Assembly (NCBI RefSeq): GCF_018617385.1
Contig: NZ_JACSKA010000004.1
Coordinates: 62,001 to 126,000, forward strand
Direction: 5' to 3'
Origin: Exiguobacterium sp018617385
Lineage (GTDB): Bacteria; Bacillota; Bacilli; Exiguobacteriales; Exiguobacteriaceae
DNA: 64,000 nucleotides
Shown: one piece after another, positions 7,930 to 16,468 of the stretch
How the letters are laid out: each line of letters starts with the position of its first letter
Position numbering within the stretch: the stretch's first letter is position 1
Position numbers and translations under genes: made by a program
Notes under the pieces: model-generated
What the model was told of the DNA's origin: nothing
The model's database searches: none
What the model saw: the letters and a program-made list of their open reading frames with translations, nothing else

Positions 7930-8586
7930 TTATTTAAATTGACGACGATTGGATAAGTTGGCCGCTCGCACGAGCAAAAGTGCCACGGTCCATAAAATGA
8001 CGATATAAAGCACGGCAGGAAGCTTTTGATTCGGTTCGAGTATCAAAATAAAATCAAACGTTCCGTGGATGACGGTCGCGGAAAAGACCGCCATGAACAG
8101 CCAGAGCCGTTCGCGTGCCGAATGCTTCGCTCGCCCCAAACAGTACCCCATCACGACAGCGAACAAAGCGTGCCCGCTCACAGGCAGGATCGCTCGCCAA
8201 ATCGCAATTTCTAATGAATCGTACACCCATAAGTATAAAAAATTCTCTAAAGTCGCAAAGCCTAATGAGCAGGCGACCGCATAGAGAATCCCGTCGTAGT
8301 AATCATCAAAGACTTTATGTATATATATTGTATAATAAATCATAAACCATTTAAAAAACTCTTCAAGCAAGGCAGTGGCGACATACGCCTGCCAAAACGG
8401 TCCGGTAAGCACTCCCTCTTCAACGAACGCATATTGGATAAACATGATCGGGAACACGAGAACGGCTCCGGCCACGAAAGAACGAATCACATATCCGAGC
8501 GGTTCTGCCTCTAACTCATGGCGCAGATAGAAGTAGGAAAGAAGGGCGAGCCCAGGTGCAACCGCAGACAAGGCGATTGCGATCAT
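7930..8586 (-). CDS. prsW: Intramembrane metalloprotease of the PrsW family
   Basis: A 218-residue polytopic membrane protein with about seven hydrophobic segments. Family residues are present: EE at 75-76 (EEFFKWF), Glu114 (TLENF), His139 (GHA) and His174 (HGTFDF). In B. subtilis PrsW cuts the anti-sigma factor RsiW to start the SigW envelope response. No rsiW is in the window, so the substrate is unknown. The start at 8586 has AAGGAGAG seven bases upstream. The frame is open for eleven more codons, but without a ribosome site. Confidence 0.9.
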   Translation of the reverse strand: MIAIALSAVAPGLALLSYFYLRHELEAEPLGYVIRSFVAGAVLVFPIMFIQYAFVEEGVLTGPFWQAYVATALLEEFFKWFMIYYTIYIHKVFDDYYDGILYAVACSLGFATLENFLYLWVYDSLEIAIWRAILPVSGHALFAVVMGYCLGRAKHSARERLWLFMAVFSATVIHGTFDFILILEPNQKLPAVLYIVILWTVALLLVRAANLSNRRQFK

Positions 8587-8693
8587 GATGCATCTCTCCT
8601 TTCTCTCCCTAGCATACACTGAATTGTCTGAAAGAAAAAGTAGAGAACGCCTAGAAAATGGAAATCTTCATAAAAATAATTAGGAGGACACTT

Positions 8694-9665
8694 ATGAATC
8701 ATTTATTACTGATCCACACCGGCGGTACCATCGCCATGTCACAATCCGGCACAGGCCACGTCGAACCGAGCGACGTCAATCCAATCGACGCCACCCTTCC
8801 GAAAGCAACGGATATTGCTCACATTACGACAAAACACTTTTCAAATATTCCGTCACCTCACATGACCCCAGAGAAAATGCTTGAATTGGCACAGTTCATC
8901 CAACGTGAACTGACACAAGATACGTATGACGGGGTCGTCATCACGCACGGTACCGATACATTAGAAGAGACGGCTTACTTCTTACAAATCACGCTCGGCG
9001 CTCCTGTCCCAATCGTGTTGACGGGTGCGATGCGCTCCTCGAACGAGGTCGGTTCGGACGGGGAATTTAATTTGATCACAGCGCTTCGCGTCGCCAAGAG
9101 CGAAGCGGCTCGTGGAAAAGGTGTGCTCGTCGTCTTCAACGGTGAGATCCATTCGGCATTCAACGTGACTAAAACGCACACATCTTCAGTCGACACATTC
9201 AAGTCTGTACACTTTGGTAACGTGGGTATGGTCACAAAGGACCACGTACTCATCTATAGCCAACCGGCGACGAGACAGCCGAAAATGATTTCGTCCATTT
9301 CAAAACGTGTAGCCGTATTGAAAGTCGTCGCGGGCATGGAACCAGATTTACTCGAATCTGTAATCACGCTTGGATACGACGGACTCGTCCTCGAGGTGTT
9401 AGGACAAGGGAATGTTCCGCCGTCCCTCTTATCCGCACTCGAACATTTAGTCAAAGAGATTCCCGTCGTAATCGTCAGCCGTTGCTTCAATGGAATCGTT
9501 CAAGATGTTTACGGTTACGATGGGGGTGGCAAACAACTGAAAGAGATGGGTGTCATTTTTTCAAACGGATTGAATTCACAAAAAGCTCGTTTACGACTTC
9601 TCGTTGAACTCGAGTCCGGCTCATCCCAGTCAGTCATGGAACATAGTTTTAGTTTCCAGCAATAA
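8694..9665 (+). CDS. ansA: Type I L-asparaginase
   Basis: A 323-residue cytoplasmic enzyme hydrolysing asparagine to aspartate and ammonia. Both catalytic segments are visible: TGGTI (9-13) and HGTDT (85-89). GAMRSSNEVGSDG follows in the usual place. The ATG at 8694 has TTAGGAGG at a normal distance; the frame is open for twelve more codons upstream without a ribosome site. It is divergent from prsW. The B. subtilis order has no asparaginase between prsW and ypdA, so this looks like a local insertion. It links functionally to gudB nearby in amino-acid nitrogen release. Confidence 0.93.
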   Translation: MNHLLLIHTGGTIAMSQSGTGHVEPSDVNPIDATLPKATDIAHITTKHFSNIPSPHMTPEKMLELAQFIQRELTQDTYDGVVITHGTDTLEETAYFLQITLGAPVPIVLTGAMRSSNEVGSDGEFNLITALRVAKSEAARGKGVLVVFNGEIHSAFNVTKTHTSSVDTFKSVHFGNVGMVTKDHVLIYSQPATRQPKMISSISKRVAVLKVVAGMEPDLLESVITLGYDGLVLEVLGQGNVPPSLLSALEHLVKEIPVVIVSRCFNGIVQDVYGYDGGGKQLKEMGVIFSNGLNSQKARLRLLVELESGSSQSVMEHSFSFQQ

Positions 9666-9667
9666 CC

Positions 9668-9696
9668 TTGCGCAACTGCGCCCCCTTCCCTACAAT
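9668..9696 (+). promoter_or_regulatory. SigA-type promoter of bdr
   Basis: TTGCGC (9668-9673), 17 bases, TACAAT (9691-9696), directly after the ansA stop. The predicted leader is only about 14 bases. Confidence 0.65.
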
Positions 9697-9716
9697 GAGC
9701 AAAGAGGTGATATTCA

Positions 9717-10697
9717 GTGAACAAACAAGCGATTATTGTAGGTGCCGGGCCATGTGGCCTCTCTGCCGCCATCGAACTCGAGAAGATTGGAGTCTCTTGT
9801 ACGGTGATTGAGCGTGGGAACATCGTCGACGCCATCTATCGGTACCCGACGCATCAAACGTTCTTCTCGTCTGCGAGCCTGCTCGAAATCGGAGACATTC
9901 CGTTCATATGTAAGGATTTGAAGCCACGTCGTCAAGATGCACTCGTCTATTATCGAGAAGTCGTCACACGTACTGGCTTAAACGTCCACCCATTCGAAAC
10001 GGTCGAGTCGGTCGATAAAAAGAATGACCGGTTCGTTGTGACATCTAGACATGAACGACGTGGTGAAACCGTTCGGGAAGCGGACTATGTGATTTTGGCA
10101 ACAGGCTATTATGGCCGCCCTCGTCTGCTTGACGTGCCTGGCGAAACGTTGCCGCACGTCCATCACTATTTCAACGAGGCACATCCTTATTATCGACAAC
10201 ACGTCACGATCATCGGTGGGAAAAACTCCGCTGTCGATGCGGCAATCGAACTCGAAAAGGCCGGTGCCTATGTGACGGTGCTCTATCGAGGGGATTCCTA
10301 TAGCCCTTCCGTCAAACCATGGGTCCTCCCAAACTTCGATTCACTCGTCCGTCATGAGAAAGTTCGAATGGAGTTTGAGGCGACAATCGAACGCATCACC
10401 GATGATGGAGTTTACTACCGTCAACATGGCGAAGAGAAACATGTCTATGCAGATCATGTCTTCGCAATGACCGGTTATCAGCCCGACCACCACCTGTTCG
10501 AAAGTGCAGGCATTGCGATCGATGAAGAGAGTGGTGTCCCGACGTACGATGAAGAAACGTTTGAAACAAATGTCGAACACCTCTTCATTGCTGGCGTGGT
10601 CGCAGCCGGAAACGATGCGAACAAGATCTTCATTGAGAACGGTAGATTCCACGGCAAGGCGATTGCCGATGCGATCGCGAACCGCATTAACGTATAA
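9717..10697 (+). CDS. bdr: Bacillithiol disulfide reductase YpdA
   Basis: A 326-residue flavoprotein that uses NADPH to reduce oxidised bacillithiol. The FAD motif GAGPCG (9-14) includes Cys13, equivalent to the conserved active-site cysteine of YpdA proteins. The NADPH motif IGGKNSAVDAA lies at about 166-176, and an ATG doublet precedes the second FAD contact. The GTG start at 9717 has AAGAGGTGA upstream. The family marks a bacillithiol-using Firmicute. It ends at a two-way terminator shared with gudB. Confidence 0.93.
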   Translation: MNKQAIIVGAGPCGLSAAIELEKIGVSCTVIERGNIVDAIYRYPTHQTFFSSASLLEIGDIPFICKDLKPRRQDALVYYREVVTRTGLNVHPFETVESVDKKNDRFVVTSRHERRGETVREADYVILATGYYGRPRLLDVPGETLPHVHHYFNEAHPYYRQHVTIIGGKNSAVDAAIELEKAGAYVTVLYRGDSYSPSVKPWVLPNFDSLVRHEKVRMEFEATIERITDDGVYYRQHGEEKHVYADHVFAMTGYQPDHHLFESAGIAIDEESGVPTYDEETFETNVEHLFIAGVVAAGNDANKIFIENGRFHGKAIADAIANRINV

Positions 10698-10734
10698 AAA
10701 AGTTCGGTCAACTTGAGTTGACCGAACTTTTTTT
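10696..10734. terminator. Two-way terminator between bdr and gudB
   Basis: A 13-bp perfect stem (AGTTCGGTCAACT and partner) with a 2-base centre is flanked by T runs in both directions, between two convergent genes. Confidence 0.95.
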
Positions 10735-10736
10735 GA

Positions 10737-12005
10737 TTAGACCCACCCACGGAAACGTGAGGCTTCCGCCATTTTGCGTACACCGACCATGTAGGCGGCG
10801 AGACGCATATCGACTTTACGGGCTGAAGATGTATTGTATACCGTATTGAACGAGTGAACGAGTACTTTTTCAAGTTTCTCCTCAACTTCTTCTTCCGTCC
10901 AATAGTAACCTTGGTTGTTTTGTACCCATTCGAAGTATGACACCGTAACCCCACCACTTGACGCCAACACGTCAGGCACGAGGAGAATTCCACGTTCAGT
11001 CAAAATTTTCGTTGCTTCGTTCGTCGTTGGACCGTTGGCCGCCTCGACCACGATCGATGCTTTGATCGCATCCGCATTGTCCTCTGTAATTTGGTTCTCG
11101 ATCGCAGCCGGAACCAAAATATCACAATCGAGCTCTAACATTTCTTTGTTTGAGATCGTATTTTTAAACAATGTCGAAATCGTACCGAATGAATCGCGAC
11201 GATCTAACAAGTAAGGGATGTCGAGACCGTTCTCATCATGGATGGCTCCATACGCGTCACTGACTGCAATGACTTTCGCCCCTGCATCGTACATGAATTT
11301 AGAAAGGAAACTTCCCGCGTTTCCGAATCCTTGGACGACGACCCGTGCACCTTTCAATTCGATTCCGCGACGGAGTGCCGCTTCACGAATCATGATGGCC
11401 ACGCCTTTTGCCGTCGCTGTCTCACGACCATGCGACCCTCCAAGAACGAGCGGTTTTCCTGTGATGAATCCAGGTGAGTTGAATTCATCGATGCGACTGT
11501 ATTCATCCATCATCCATGCCATGATCTGTGAGTTTGTGAACACGTCCGGAGCTGGGATATCTTTCGTCGGTCCAACAATTTGACTGATGGCCCGAACGTA
11601 TCCGCGACTTAAACGTTCGATTTCACGGAAACTCATCTCGCGTGGGTCACAGACGATTCCACCTTTCCCACCACCGTAAGGCAAGTCGACGATTCCAGCT
11701 TTTAAACTCATCCATACTGATAATGCTTTGACTTCTACCTCCGTTACGCTCGGGTGGAACCGAATTCCCCCTTTAGTCGGTCCGACCGCATCATTGTGTT
11801 GAGCGCGATAGCCTGTGAAGATCTTCGTTGAGCCATCGTCCATGCGAACAGGGATCCGAACGGTCAGCATGCGAAGCGGTTCTTTTAACAACTCGTACAT
11901 CTCATCTGGATAGCCGAGTTTATCTAAAGCTTCGTGAATTACCTCTTGTGTCGATTCCAAGATGTTTTTTCGTTTTTGATGACCTTTTTCTTGATCCGTA
12001 ATCAT
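10737..12005 (-). CDS. gudB: NAD-dependent glutamate dehydrogenase
   Basis: A 422-residue cytoplasmic hexameric enzyme of the RocG/GudB type that oxidises glutamate to 2-oxoglutarate and ammonia. The substrate motif GPTKGG (75-80) and the catalytic GGGKGG (111-116, Lys114) are intact, and the nucleotide-binding GFGNAG is in the second half. There is no sign of the inactivating short duplication found in gudB of B. subtilis 168. A perfect match to the CcpA (cre) consensus lies upstream of its predicted promoter, suggesting carbon control. Whether it is closer to RocG or GudB cannot be told here. Confidence 0.95.
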   Translation of the reverse strand: MITDQEKGHQKRKNILESTQEVIHEALDKLGYPDEMYELLKEPLRMLTVRIPVRMDDGSTKIFTGYRAQHNDAVGPTKGGIRFHPSVTEVEVKALSVWMSLKAGIVDLPYGGGKGGIVCDPREMSFREIERLSRGYVRAISQIVGPTKDIPAPDVFTNSQIMAWMMDEYSRIDEFNSPGFITGKPLVLGGSHGRETATAKGVAIMIREAALRRGIELKGARVVVQGFGNAGSFLSKFMYDAGAKVIAVSDAYGAIHDENGLDIPYLLDRRDSFGTISTLFKNTISNKEMLELDCDILVPAAIENQITEDNADAIKASIVVEAANGPTTNEATKILTERGILLVPDVLASSGGVTVSYFEWVQNNQGYYWTEEEVEEKLEKVLVHSFNTVYNTSSARKVDMRLAAYMVGVRKMAEASRFRGWV

Positions 12006-12066
12006 GAAGGTTTCCTCCCCTAAATTGTCAATTCTCCCCCAAGAATTAACCTCGTATTCGTTTAAA

Positions 12067-12094
12067 AGTATAGCTGATACGCGTTCAATTTGAA
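12067..12094 (-). promoter_or_regulatory. Candidate promoter of gudB
   Basis: TTCAAA (12089-12094), 16 bases, TATACT (12067-12072) on the minus strand. The -10 is good and the -35 moderate. An inverted repeat TTGAAAGGGCTTTTCAA (12090-12106) overlaps the -35. Confidence 0.5.
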
Positions 12095-12111
12095 AGGGCT
12101 TTTCAAAAATA

Positions 12112-12126
12112 ATGAAAGCGTTTTCT
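12112..12126. promoter_or_regulatory. CcpA-binding (cre) site upstream of gudB
   Basis: ATGAAAGCGTTTTCT matches the 15-base consensus WTGNAANCGNWNNCW at every fixed position. It lies about 60 bases upstream of the predicted gudB transcription start. In B. subtilis the homologous rocG is repressed by CcpA. Confidence 0.65.
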
Positions 12127-12151
12127 TGATGGATGACGTAATCCAGATGTC

Positions 12152-13078
12152 TTACTTCGCTACGCGCTCAAGTGCGAGCTCGATAAAGCGTTCCAATAGC
12201 TCACCGTACGAGATTCCGACTGTCTTGGCACTATCTGGAAACAGGCTAAGCGGCGTCATGCCCGGTAGCGTATTCGTCTCTAGAATGTAGGCTTTGCCTT
12301 CTTCTGAAACGAGGAAGTCAGAGCGCGAATATCCTGAACAACCGAGCGCGCGATGCGCCAGGACTGCCGCCTGTTGAACCTCTGATGTCAAATCGTCCGA
12401 GATTTCAGCCGGACAGACATGAATCGAACCACCTTCCGTATACTTCGATTCATAGTCGTAAAATTCATTTTTTGGAATGATTTCAATGACAGGAAGAGCC
12501 TCTTCTTTCCCGAAGTTCCCGATGACGGGAACTGTCAGCTCTTTCCCTTTGATGTACTGTTCAACAAGTACAGCTGAATCACAAGCAAACGCCTTTTCAA
12601 TTCCTTCACGTAACATCGCTTCGTCCATGGCAATCGTTAGACCGTTCGACGATCCTTCCTGCGCTGGTTTGACGACACATGGGAATTCCATTCCCCACTC
12701 AGCGACTTTTGCATCGATCGATTCCCGTGACTCGATTAAGACGTCACGCGCGACGCGGATCCCGGATGCCGCGAAGATGATCTTCGCTCTCGCCTTGTCC
12801 ATCGCCAGTGCAGATGCCAAGACACCTGATCCCGTGTAAGGAATCCCAGCCATTTCTAATAACGATTGCACACGACCATCTTCACCATACTTCCCGTGCA
12901 ACGCACTGACGACGACGTCGACGTCCAGCGTTAATAACTCGTTCGCACGTTCCGGATGAAAGTCAATGGCCGTGACCTCATGACCACGTTCCGTCAACGC
13001 TTCTATCATTCCTTGCCCGCTCGTGAGGGATACCTCTCGTTCTCCTGACACTCCACCATATAAAACAGCGACTTTCAT
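12152..13078 (-). CDS. ddl: D-alanine--D-alanine ligase
   Basis: A 308-residue ATP-grasp enzyme making the D-Ala-D-Ala end of the peptidoglycan stem peptide. The N-terminal GGVSGEREVSL (about 8-18), the EGSSNGLTIA ATP loop (about 141-150) and the C-terminal ETNTLPGMTPLSLFP (about 271-285) are all canonical. The length is of the short type (about 305 residues). It lies between ypbH and gudB, where B. subtilis has no ddl. An extended -10 (TGTTATGAT) upstream suggests its own promoter. Confidence 0.96.
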   Translation of the reverse strand: MKVAVLYGGVSGEREVSLTSGQGMIEALTERGHEVTAIDFHPERANELLTLDVDVVVSALHGKYGEDGRVQSLLEMAGIPYTGSGVLASALAMDKARAKIIFAASGIRVARDVLIESRESIDAKVAEWGMEFPCVVKPAQEGSSNGLTIAMDEAMLREGIEKAFACDSAVLVEQYIKGKELTVPVIGNFGKEEALPVIEIIPKNEFYDYESKYTEGGSIHVCPAEISDDLTSEVQQAAVLAHRALGCSGYSRSDFLVSEEGKAYILETNTLPGMTPLSLFPDSAKTVGISYGELLERFIELALERVAK

Positions 13079-13161
13079 TCCAATCTCTCCTTCAACTAAC
13101 TACTGAAAATTCAAGTCTAATCATAACACGGACATCCCAAAAACAATAGGAACAGAAAAGT

Positions 13162-13197
13162 AAAAAAAGCCGTACTCATGCGAATGCATCGTACAGC
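13162..13197 (-). terminator. Terminator overlapping the end of ypbH
   Basis: Stem GCTGTAC / GTACGGC with an inner ATGC / GCAT stem, followed by seven T on the minus strand. The 5' arm lies in the last codons of ypbH. Confidence 0.85.
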
Positions 13198-13754
13198 TCT
13201 TTCACGGCTTGTTCAGTTTGAATCGTCTTTCCGTATTCCATCATAACGTACGGGCTGACCGTAGTCGTCTTGCCGTACTCGGACAAAATGGCCGCGAGTC
13301 GTTCTTCCACTTGTGAAGGAAGCACCTCAACGAAGTGAAGATAGTAACGACCGTTGTAATGATAAAGCGTCCCACCCTGCTCGGTTTCATGTATATGCGG
13401 GAACAGACGAATCGAGGCGTTGATCACATCTTCAATGTCATCGAACTGATAAATCAAATGATGGATCACATCAATCGTCAATCGAATCTCGACCTGTTCG
13501 ACATCGAGCTCAGCAATCGCTTCACCTTTTTGAACATCGATGACGAGTCCATCGCGAGGAAACATTGTCACATTCAAATCAACCGCTCCTTGCGGTGAAA
13601 ATCCGTACTCACTTTCTGCTGTTTCAAGTAGTTCTTTCCACAGCTGCTGACCGTTTTCCCCCACGATCGTATCGATGGCGATTCCACGTAACGAGAGCTC
13701 ATTCGCAGTCACATATACACGAAGATGTTCTTTTGTTTGTTTTTCAAATCTCAA
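13176..13754 (-). CDS. ypbH: MecA-family adaptor protein YpbH
   Basis: A 192-residue protein with the MecA layout: a short N-terminal substrate-binding part (about 1-60) and a C-terminal domain of the type that docks on ClpC (about 90-190). MecA-family adaptors hand substrates to ClpCP; YpbH is the paralogue of competence regulator MecA. The TTG start at 13754 has GGAGG six to seven bases upstream. Synteny with B. subtilis (ypbH close to gudB) supports the paralogue call, although here ddl lies between. Its substrates are unknown. Confidence 0.82.
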   Translation of the reverse strand: MRFEKQTKEHLRVYVTANELSLRGIAIDTIVGENGQQLWKELLETAESEYGFSPQGAVDLNVTMFPRDGLVIDVQKGEAIAELDVEQVEIRLTIDVIHHLIYQFDDIEDVINASIRLFPHIHETEQGGTLYHYNGRYYLHFVEVLPSQVEERLAAILSEYGKTTTVSPYVMMEYGKTIQTEQAVKELYDAFA

Positions 13755-13814
13755 TCGAAAACCTCCAGTGAATAGTCAATCCTAATAATAAGCTACTCCC
13801 GTTTTCATCCCGTG

Positions 13815-14678
13815 TCAAATAGTTGATAACCATTTTGTCCACTCATCAGGAGTGTCGCCAAGAAATGACCCATTGAATCGACCTCTCTCCAGGCTGACCG
13901 CATATCCACCGGCACCGATTTTTAAGTCAGGATGCTCGTTTTGAATATAATCCATTGCCTCTAACAAGTTCGGAATATGCTCAGTCAACGTACATGCGAA
14001 GATGAGACAAGACGTGTCGATATCATGTAACGCTTTACTCAAATCTTCTTTCGGGAAACCCGCTCCCAAAAAGATGACGTCGTATCCATGTTGACGCAAA
14101 TAGAGCGTGACAAACAATAATCCGATCTCATGCATCTCCCCAGGTGCACAGACACACGTGATACGTGGCAGGAAGGGGTTCATCGGCATCTGAAGGGACA
14201 GCGTCGAAAGCCGCGCTCGTAAAAATGCCGTGGCGAAATGCTCGTGGGCGATGGTAATCGAGCCATTCTCCCATCGTGAACCGATTTCCATGAGCAGTGG
14301 TCCAATTACATCCTTTGTCACTTTTTCAAAACTGAACGTATTAAACGCACGGTTGATCAAATCATGGGCTGTCCGCTCATCAAATGAGAGCAACGCATGG
14401 AGTAGCCCGTCTTTCAACTCCTCATCGTACAGTTTGGTCGTTGTCGGTTCTGGCTCAGGCGCTTGATGAAGTTGTTGAATGGCTTGTGAGACAGAAAGCC
14501 CTTCTTTCTGCTTGTCCACGACCCATTTGATTTTTTCAACATCCTGATCTGAATACAGGCGGTGACCGGATTCCGTTCGGCTCGGCACGATAAACTGATA
14601 GCGACGTTCCCAAGCGCGAATCGTCGTCGGATTGACGCCGGTCAAGGTCGCCACGGTCTTGATGGAGTATTTCGGCAT
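13815..14678 (-). CDS. MerR-type regulator with a B12-binding light-sensor-like domain (LitR/CarH family)
   Basis: A 287-residue protein. The N-terminal MerR helix-turn-helix covers about residues 4-72. A helical bundle (85-160) carries Trp136 and, after exactly nine residues, Glu146-His147, the Wx9EH motif of CarH/LitR. The cobalamin domain (170-287) has E181-M-H183-E-I-G186, the ExHxxG lower-ligand motif. Known relatives bind adenosylcobalamin in the dark, repress DNA and let go in light. Typical targets are carotenoid or photolyase genes, but none is next to it here. It may control its own promoter. It sits as a single gene between ypbH and a small membrane protein gene. Confidence 0.85.
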   Translation of the reverse strand: MPKYSIKTVATLTGVNPTTIRAWERRYQFIVPSRTESGHRLYSDQDVEKIKWVVDKQKEGLSVSQAIQQLHQAPEPEPTTTKLYDEELKDGLLHALLSFDERTAHDLINRAFNTFSFEKVTKDVIGPLLMEIGSRWENGSITIAHEHFATAFLRARLSTLSLQMPMNPFLPRITCVCAPGEMHEIGLLFVTLYLRQHGYDVIFLGAGFPKEDLSKALHDIDTSCLIFACTLTEHIPNLLEAMDYIQNEHPDLKIGAGGYAVSLERGRFNGSFLGDTPDEWTKWLSTI

Positions 14679-14775
14679 CTCCGCCCTCCTCTCTTACTCG
14701 TTCTTATGATATAAGTATATCCTCAACGCAAGAGGTTTACCCCTTTTATTGTGCAATCGAGAACTTTTTAAGAAT

Positions 14776-14803
14776 AAAAAAAGATGCGAACTCTGTCCGC
14801 ACC
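14776..14803 (-). terminator. Terminator after the small membrane protein gene
   Basis: GGTGCGGA / TTCGCATC stem with two G-T pairs, followed by seven T on the minus strand. Confidence 0.78.
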
Positions 14804-14807
14804 TCGT

Positions 14808-15008
14808 TTAAAATATGGCGTGTCGCCCGATATATATGAAAATGAGAATAATCGCTAGCATGGCGAAGGTTAATGTCATCGCCAACGGGCGCTTCATCCA
14901 GTTATCATTTAACTTCCTCTTCCGTTCGCCCTCTTGCCTCTCAGCTCGAGACGGCAACGTGTCCGCCAATTGCTCGCGTAAAGAATCCGCCTGATTCCGA
15001 TGTCGCAA
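14808..15008 (-). CDS. Small single-span membrane protein, possibly a YpbE remnant
   Basis: A 66-residue protein: a charged N-terminal half (about 1-40, rich in Arg, Glu, Gln) and one membrane helix (about 42-62). The TTG start at 15008 follows GGAGGG at a normal distance. It sits just downstream of recQ, where B. subtilis has ypbD and then ypbE (a membrane protein with a C-terminal LysM domain). The charged-then-membrane layout resembles the N-terminus of YpbE, but no LysM domain follows and a terminator closes the unit. The relation to YpbE is my inference. Confidence 0.6.
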   Translation of the reverse strand: MRHRNQADSLREQLADTLPSRAERQEGERKRKLNDNWMKRPLAMTLTFAMLAIILIFIYIGRHAIF

Positions 15009-15049
15009 CGTATGCCCTCCTTTACCTTTTTTATCATTTTACTATGATA

Positions 15050-16468
15050 TTATTCAAAGGAAAAGATTTGCGTCAACCGATTTTTCCATTCTGTCACATT
15101 TTTTCGGACGATTTGCGGTGTATCCGGGAACGGAATCGGCCCACAAACATCACAGCATTCTTCTTGGTCGACCGTTTGTTCGGAAAAATAACGAAGCAAG
15201 TAATCGCGGCGGCATGTCCGGATGAGGGCATAATCCATCATCTGTCCGAGTTGACGATACCGATCACGCTTTCTTTCCTTTACCCAATCGAGTGCTTCTT
15301 GAAGCGAACGTTCTGTCAACAATTGCTTCAGCAGTAGAAACTTCGGGTCTTCTTCATTCATGCGTAACAACCTTGGCAGTTGCGCGAGCGACGTCCCGTT
15401 CTCACGTTCAAAATAGGCTAGTCGCATGTCCTCGTCTTTCGGGTACTGTCCGTCGATTAAAAATTGCTGGATGCGTTCGTCGCCATCGGCATATAGAAGG
15501 ACCGCGAATGCGGGTTGTCCGTCACGCCCCGCTCGTCCGATTTCCTGCATGTATGCCTCGACTGTTGCCGGCAACTGAAAATGAACGACAGAACGGACGT
15601 TGTCTTTGTTCACACCCATCCCGAACGCACTCGTGCATACCATGACCGACACTTCGTCCCGTAAAAACTGGGACTGCACGAGTCGCCTGTCTTCCGTAGA
15701 CATGCCTCCATGGTAAAACAATGCATCCTCTATCTCAAAGGCTAACGCCTCTGCCTCGCGACGGGTCGCCGTGTAAACGACTGCAGGTTTGGGAATCTCT
15801 TGAATCAACTCTTTCAATCGCTCAAGTTTCTTCTCCTTTTCCAACCGTTCAACCAACAATCGGATTTCCGGACGATTGGCGGAATGGACGAATTGTTCAG
15901 GTGAGAACAGTGCCAACTTTTCAATAATGTCCTGTTTCACGCCTTCTGGCGCCGTCGCCGTGACCGCCATACACTGGGGGCTCCCAATCTGTTTTCGCAA
16001 CTCACCTAAACGCGCATACTCAGGACGGAACTCATGCCCCCATTGTGAGATACAGTGCGCCTCGTCAATGACGAGCATTTGAATTTTCACATTCGCCAGA
16101 GCACGCGTCACATAAGGAACGGCCAATTGTTCAGGTGAAAGATATAAAAAACGGTAACGTTTCAAATGGTTGATGATGTCCTGCTTCTCTTCAGCCGATT
16201 CCATCGACGTCAAACGAGCGACACCACGCTCTCCCCGTTCTCGTATATGCAGCATCTGGTCCTCAATGAGTGAGAGTAATGGCGAGACAATCACCGTGAG
16301 CCCTTGATTTTTAATATAAGAAGGAAGTTGGAACGTCAGCGATTTCCCCGCCCCCGTCGGCATGACGGCCAATACATCCTGCCCTTCGATCACGGCATGT
16401 ATGATGTCGTGTTGTCCAGGGCGAAACGATTCATACCCGAACACTCGTTTTAATGTCGCTTCATACAA
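15050..16468 (-). CDS. recQ: Short-form RecQ-family DNA helicase (RecS-like)
   Basis: A 472-residue 3'-5' DNA helicase. Walker A is in PTGAGKS (about 37-43), the DEAH box is at about 135-138 followed by the aromatic loop SQWGHEFRPEY, and a cysteine cluster (CRRD...CCDVC) forms the zinc site near the C-terminus. The HRDC domain is absent, as in B. subtilis RecS (YpbC), which is also next to ypbB and fer. The TTG at 16468 is preferred because the upstream GTG at 16477 lies in the GAGGTGA ribosome site. It overlaps ypbB by eight bases. Confidence 0.92.
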   Translation of the reverse strand: MYEATLKRVFGYESFRPGQHDIIHAVIEGQDVLAVMPTGAGKSLTFQLPSYIKNQGLTVIVSPLLSLIEDQMLHIRERGERGVARLTSMESAEEKQDIINHLKRYRFLYLSPEQLAVPYVTRALANVKIQMLVIDEAHCISQWGHEFRPEYARLGELRKQIGSPQCMAVTATAPEGVKQDIIEKLALFSPEQFVHSANRPEIRLLVERLEKEKKLERLKELIQEIPKPAVVYTATRREAEALAFEIEDALFYHGGMSTEDRRLVQSQFLRDEVSVMVCTSAFGMGVNKDNVRSVVHFQLPATVEAYMQEIGRAGRDGQPAFAVLLYADGDERIQQFLIDGQYPKDEDMRLAYFERENGTSLAQLPRLLRMNEEDPKFLLLKQLLTERSLQEALDWVKERKRDRYRQLGQMMDYALIRTCRRDYLLRYFSEQTVDQEECCDVCGPIPFPDTPQIVRKNVTEWKNRLTQIFSFE

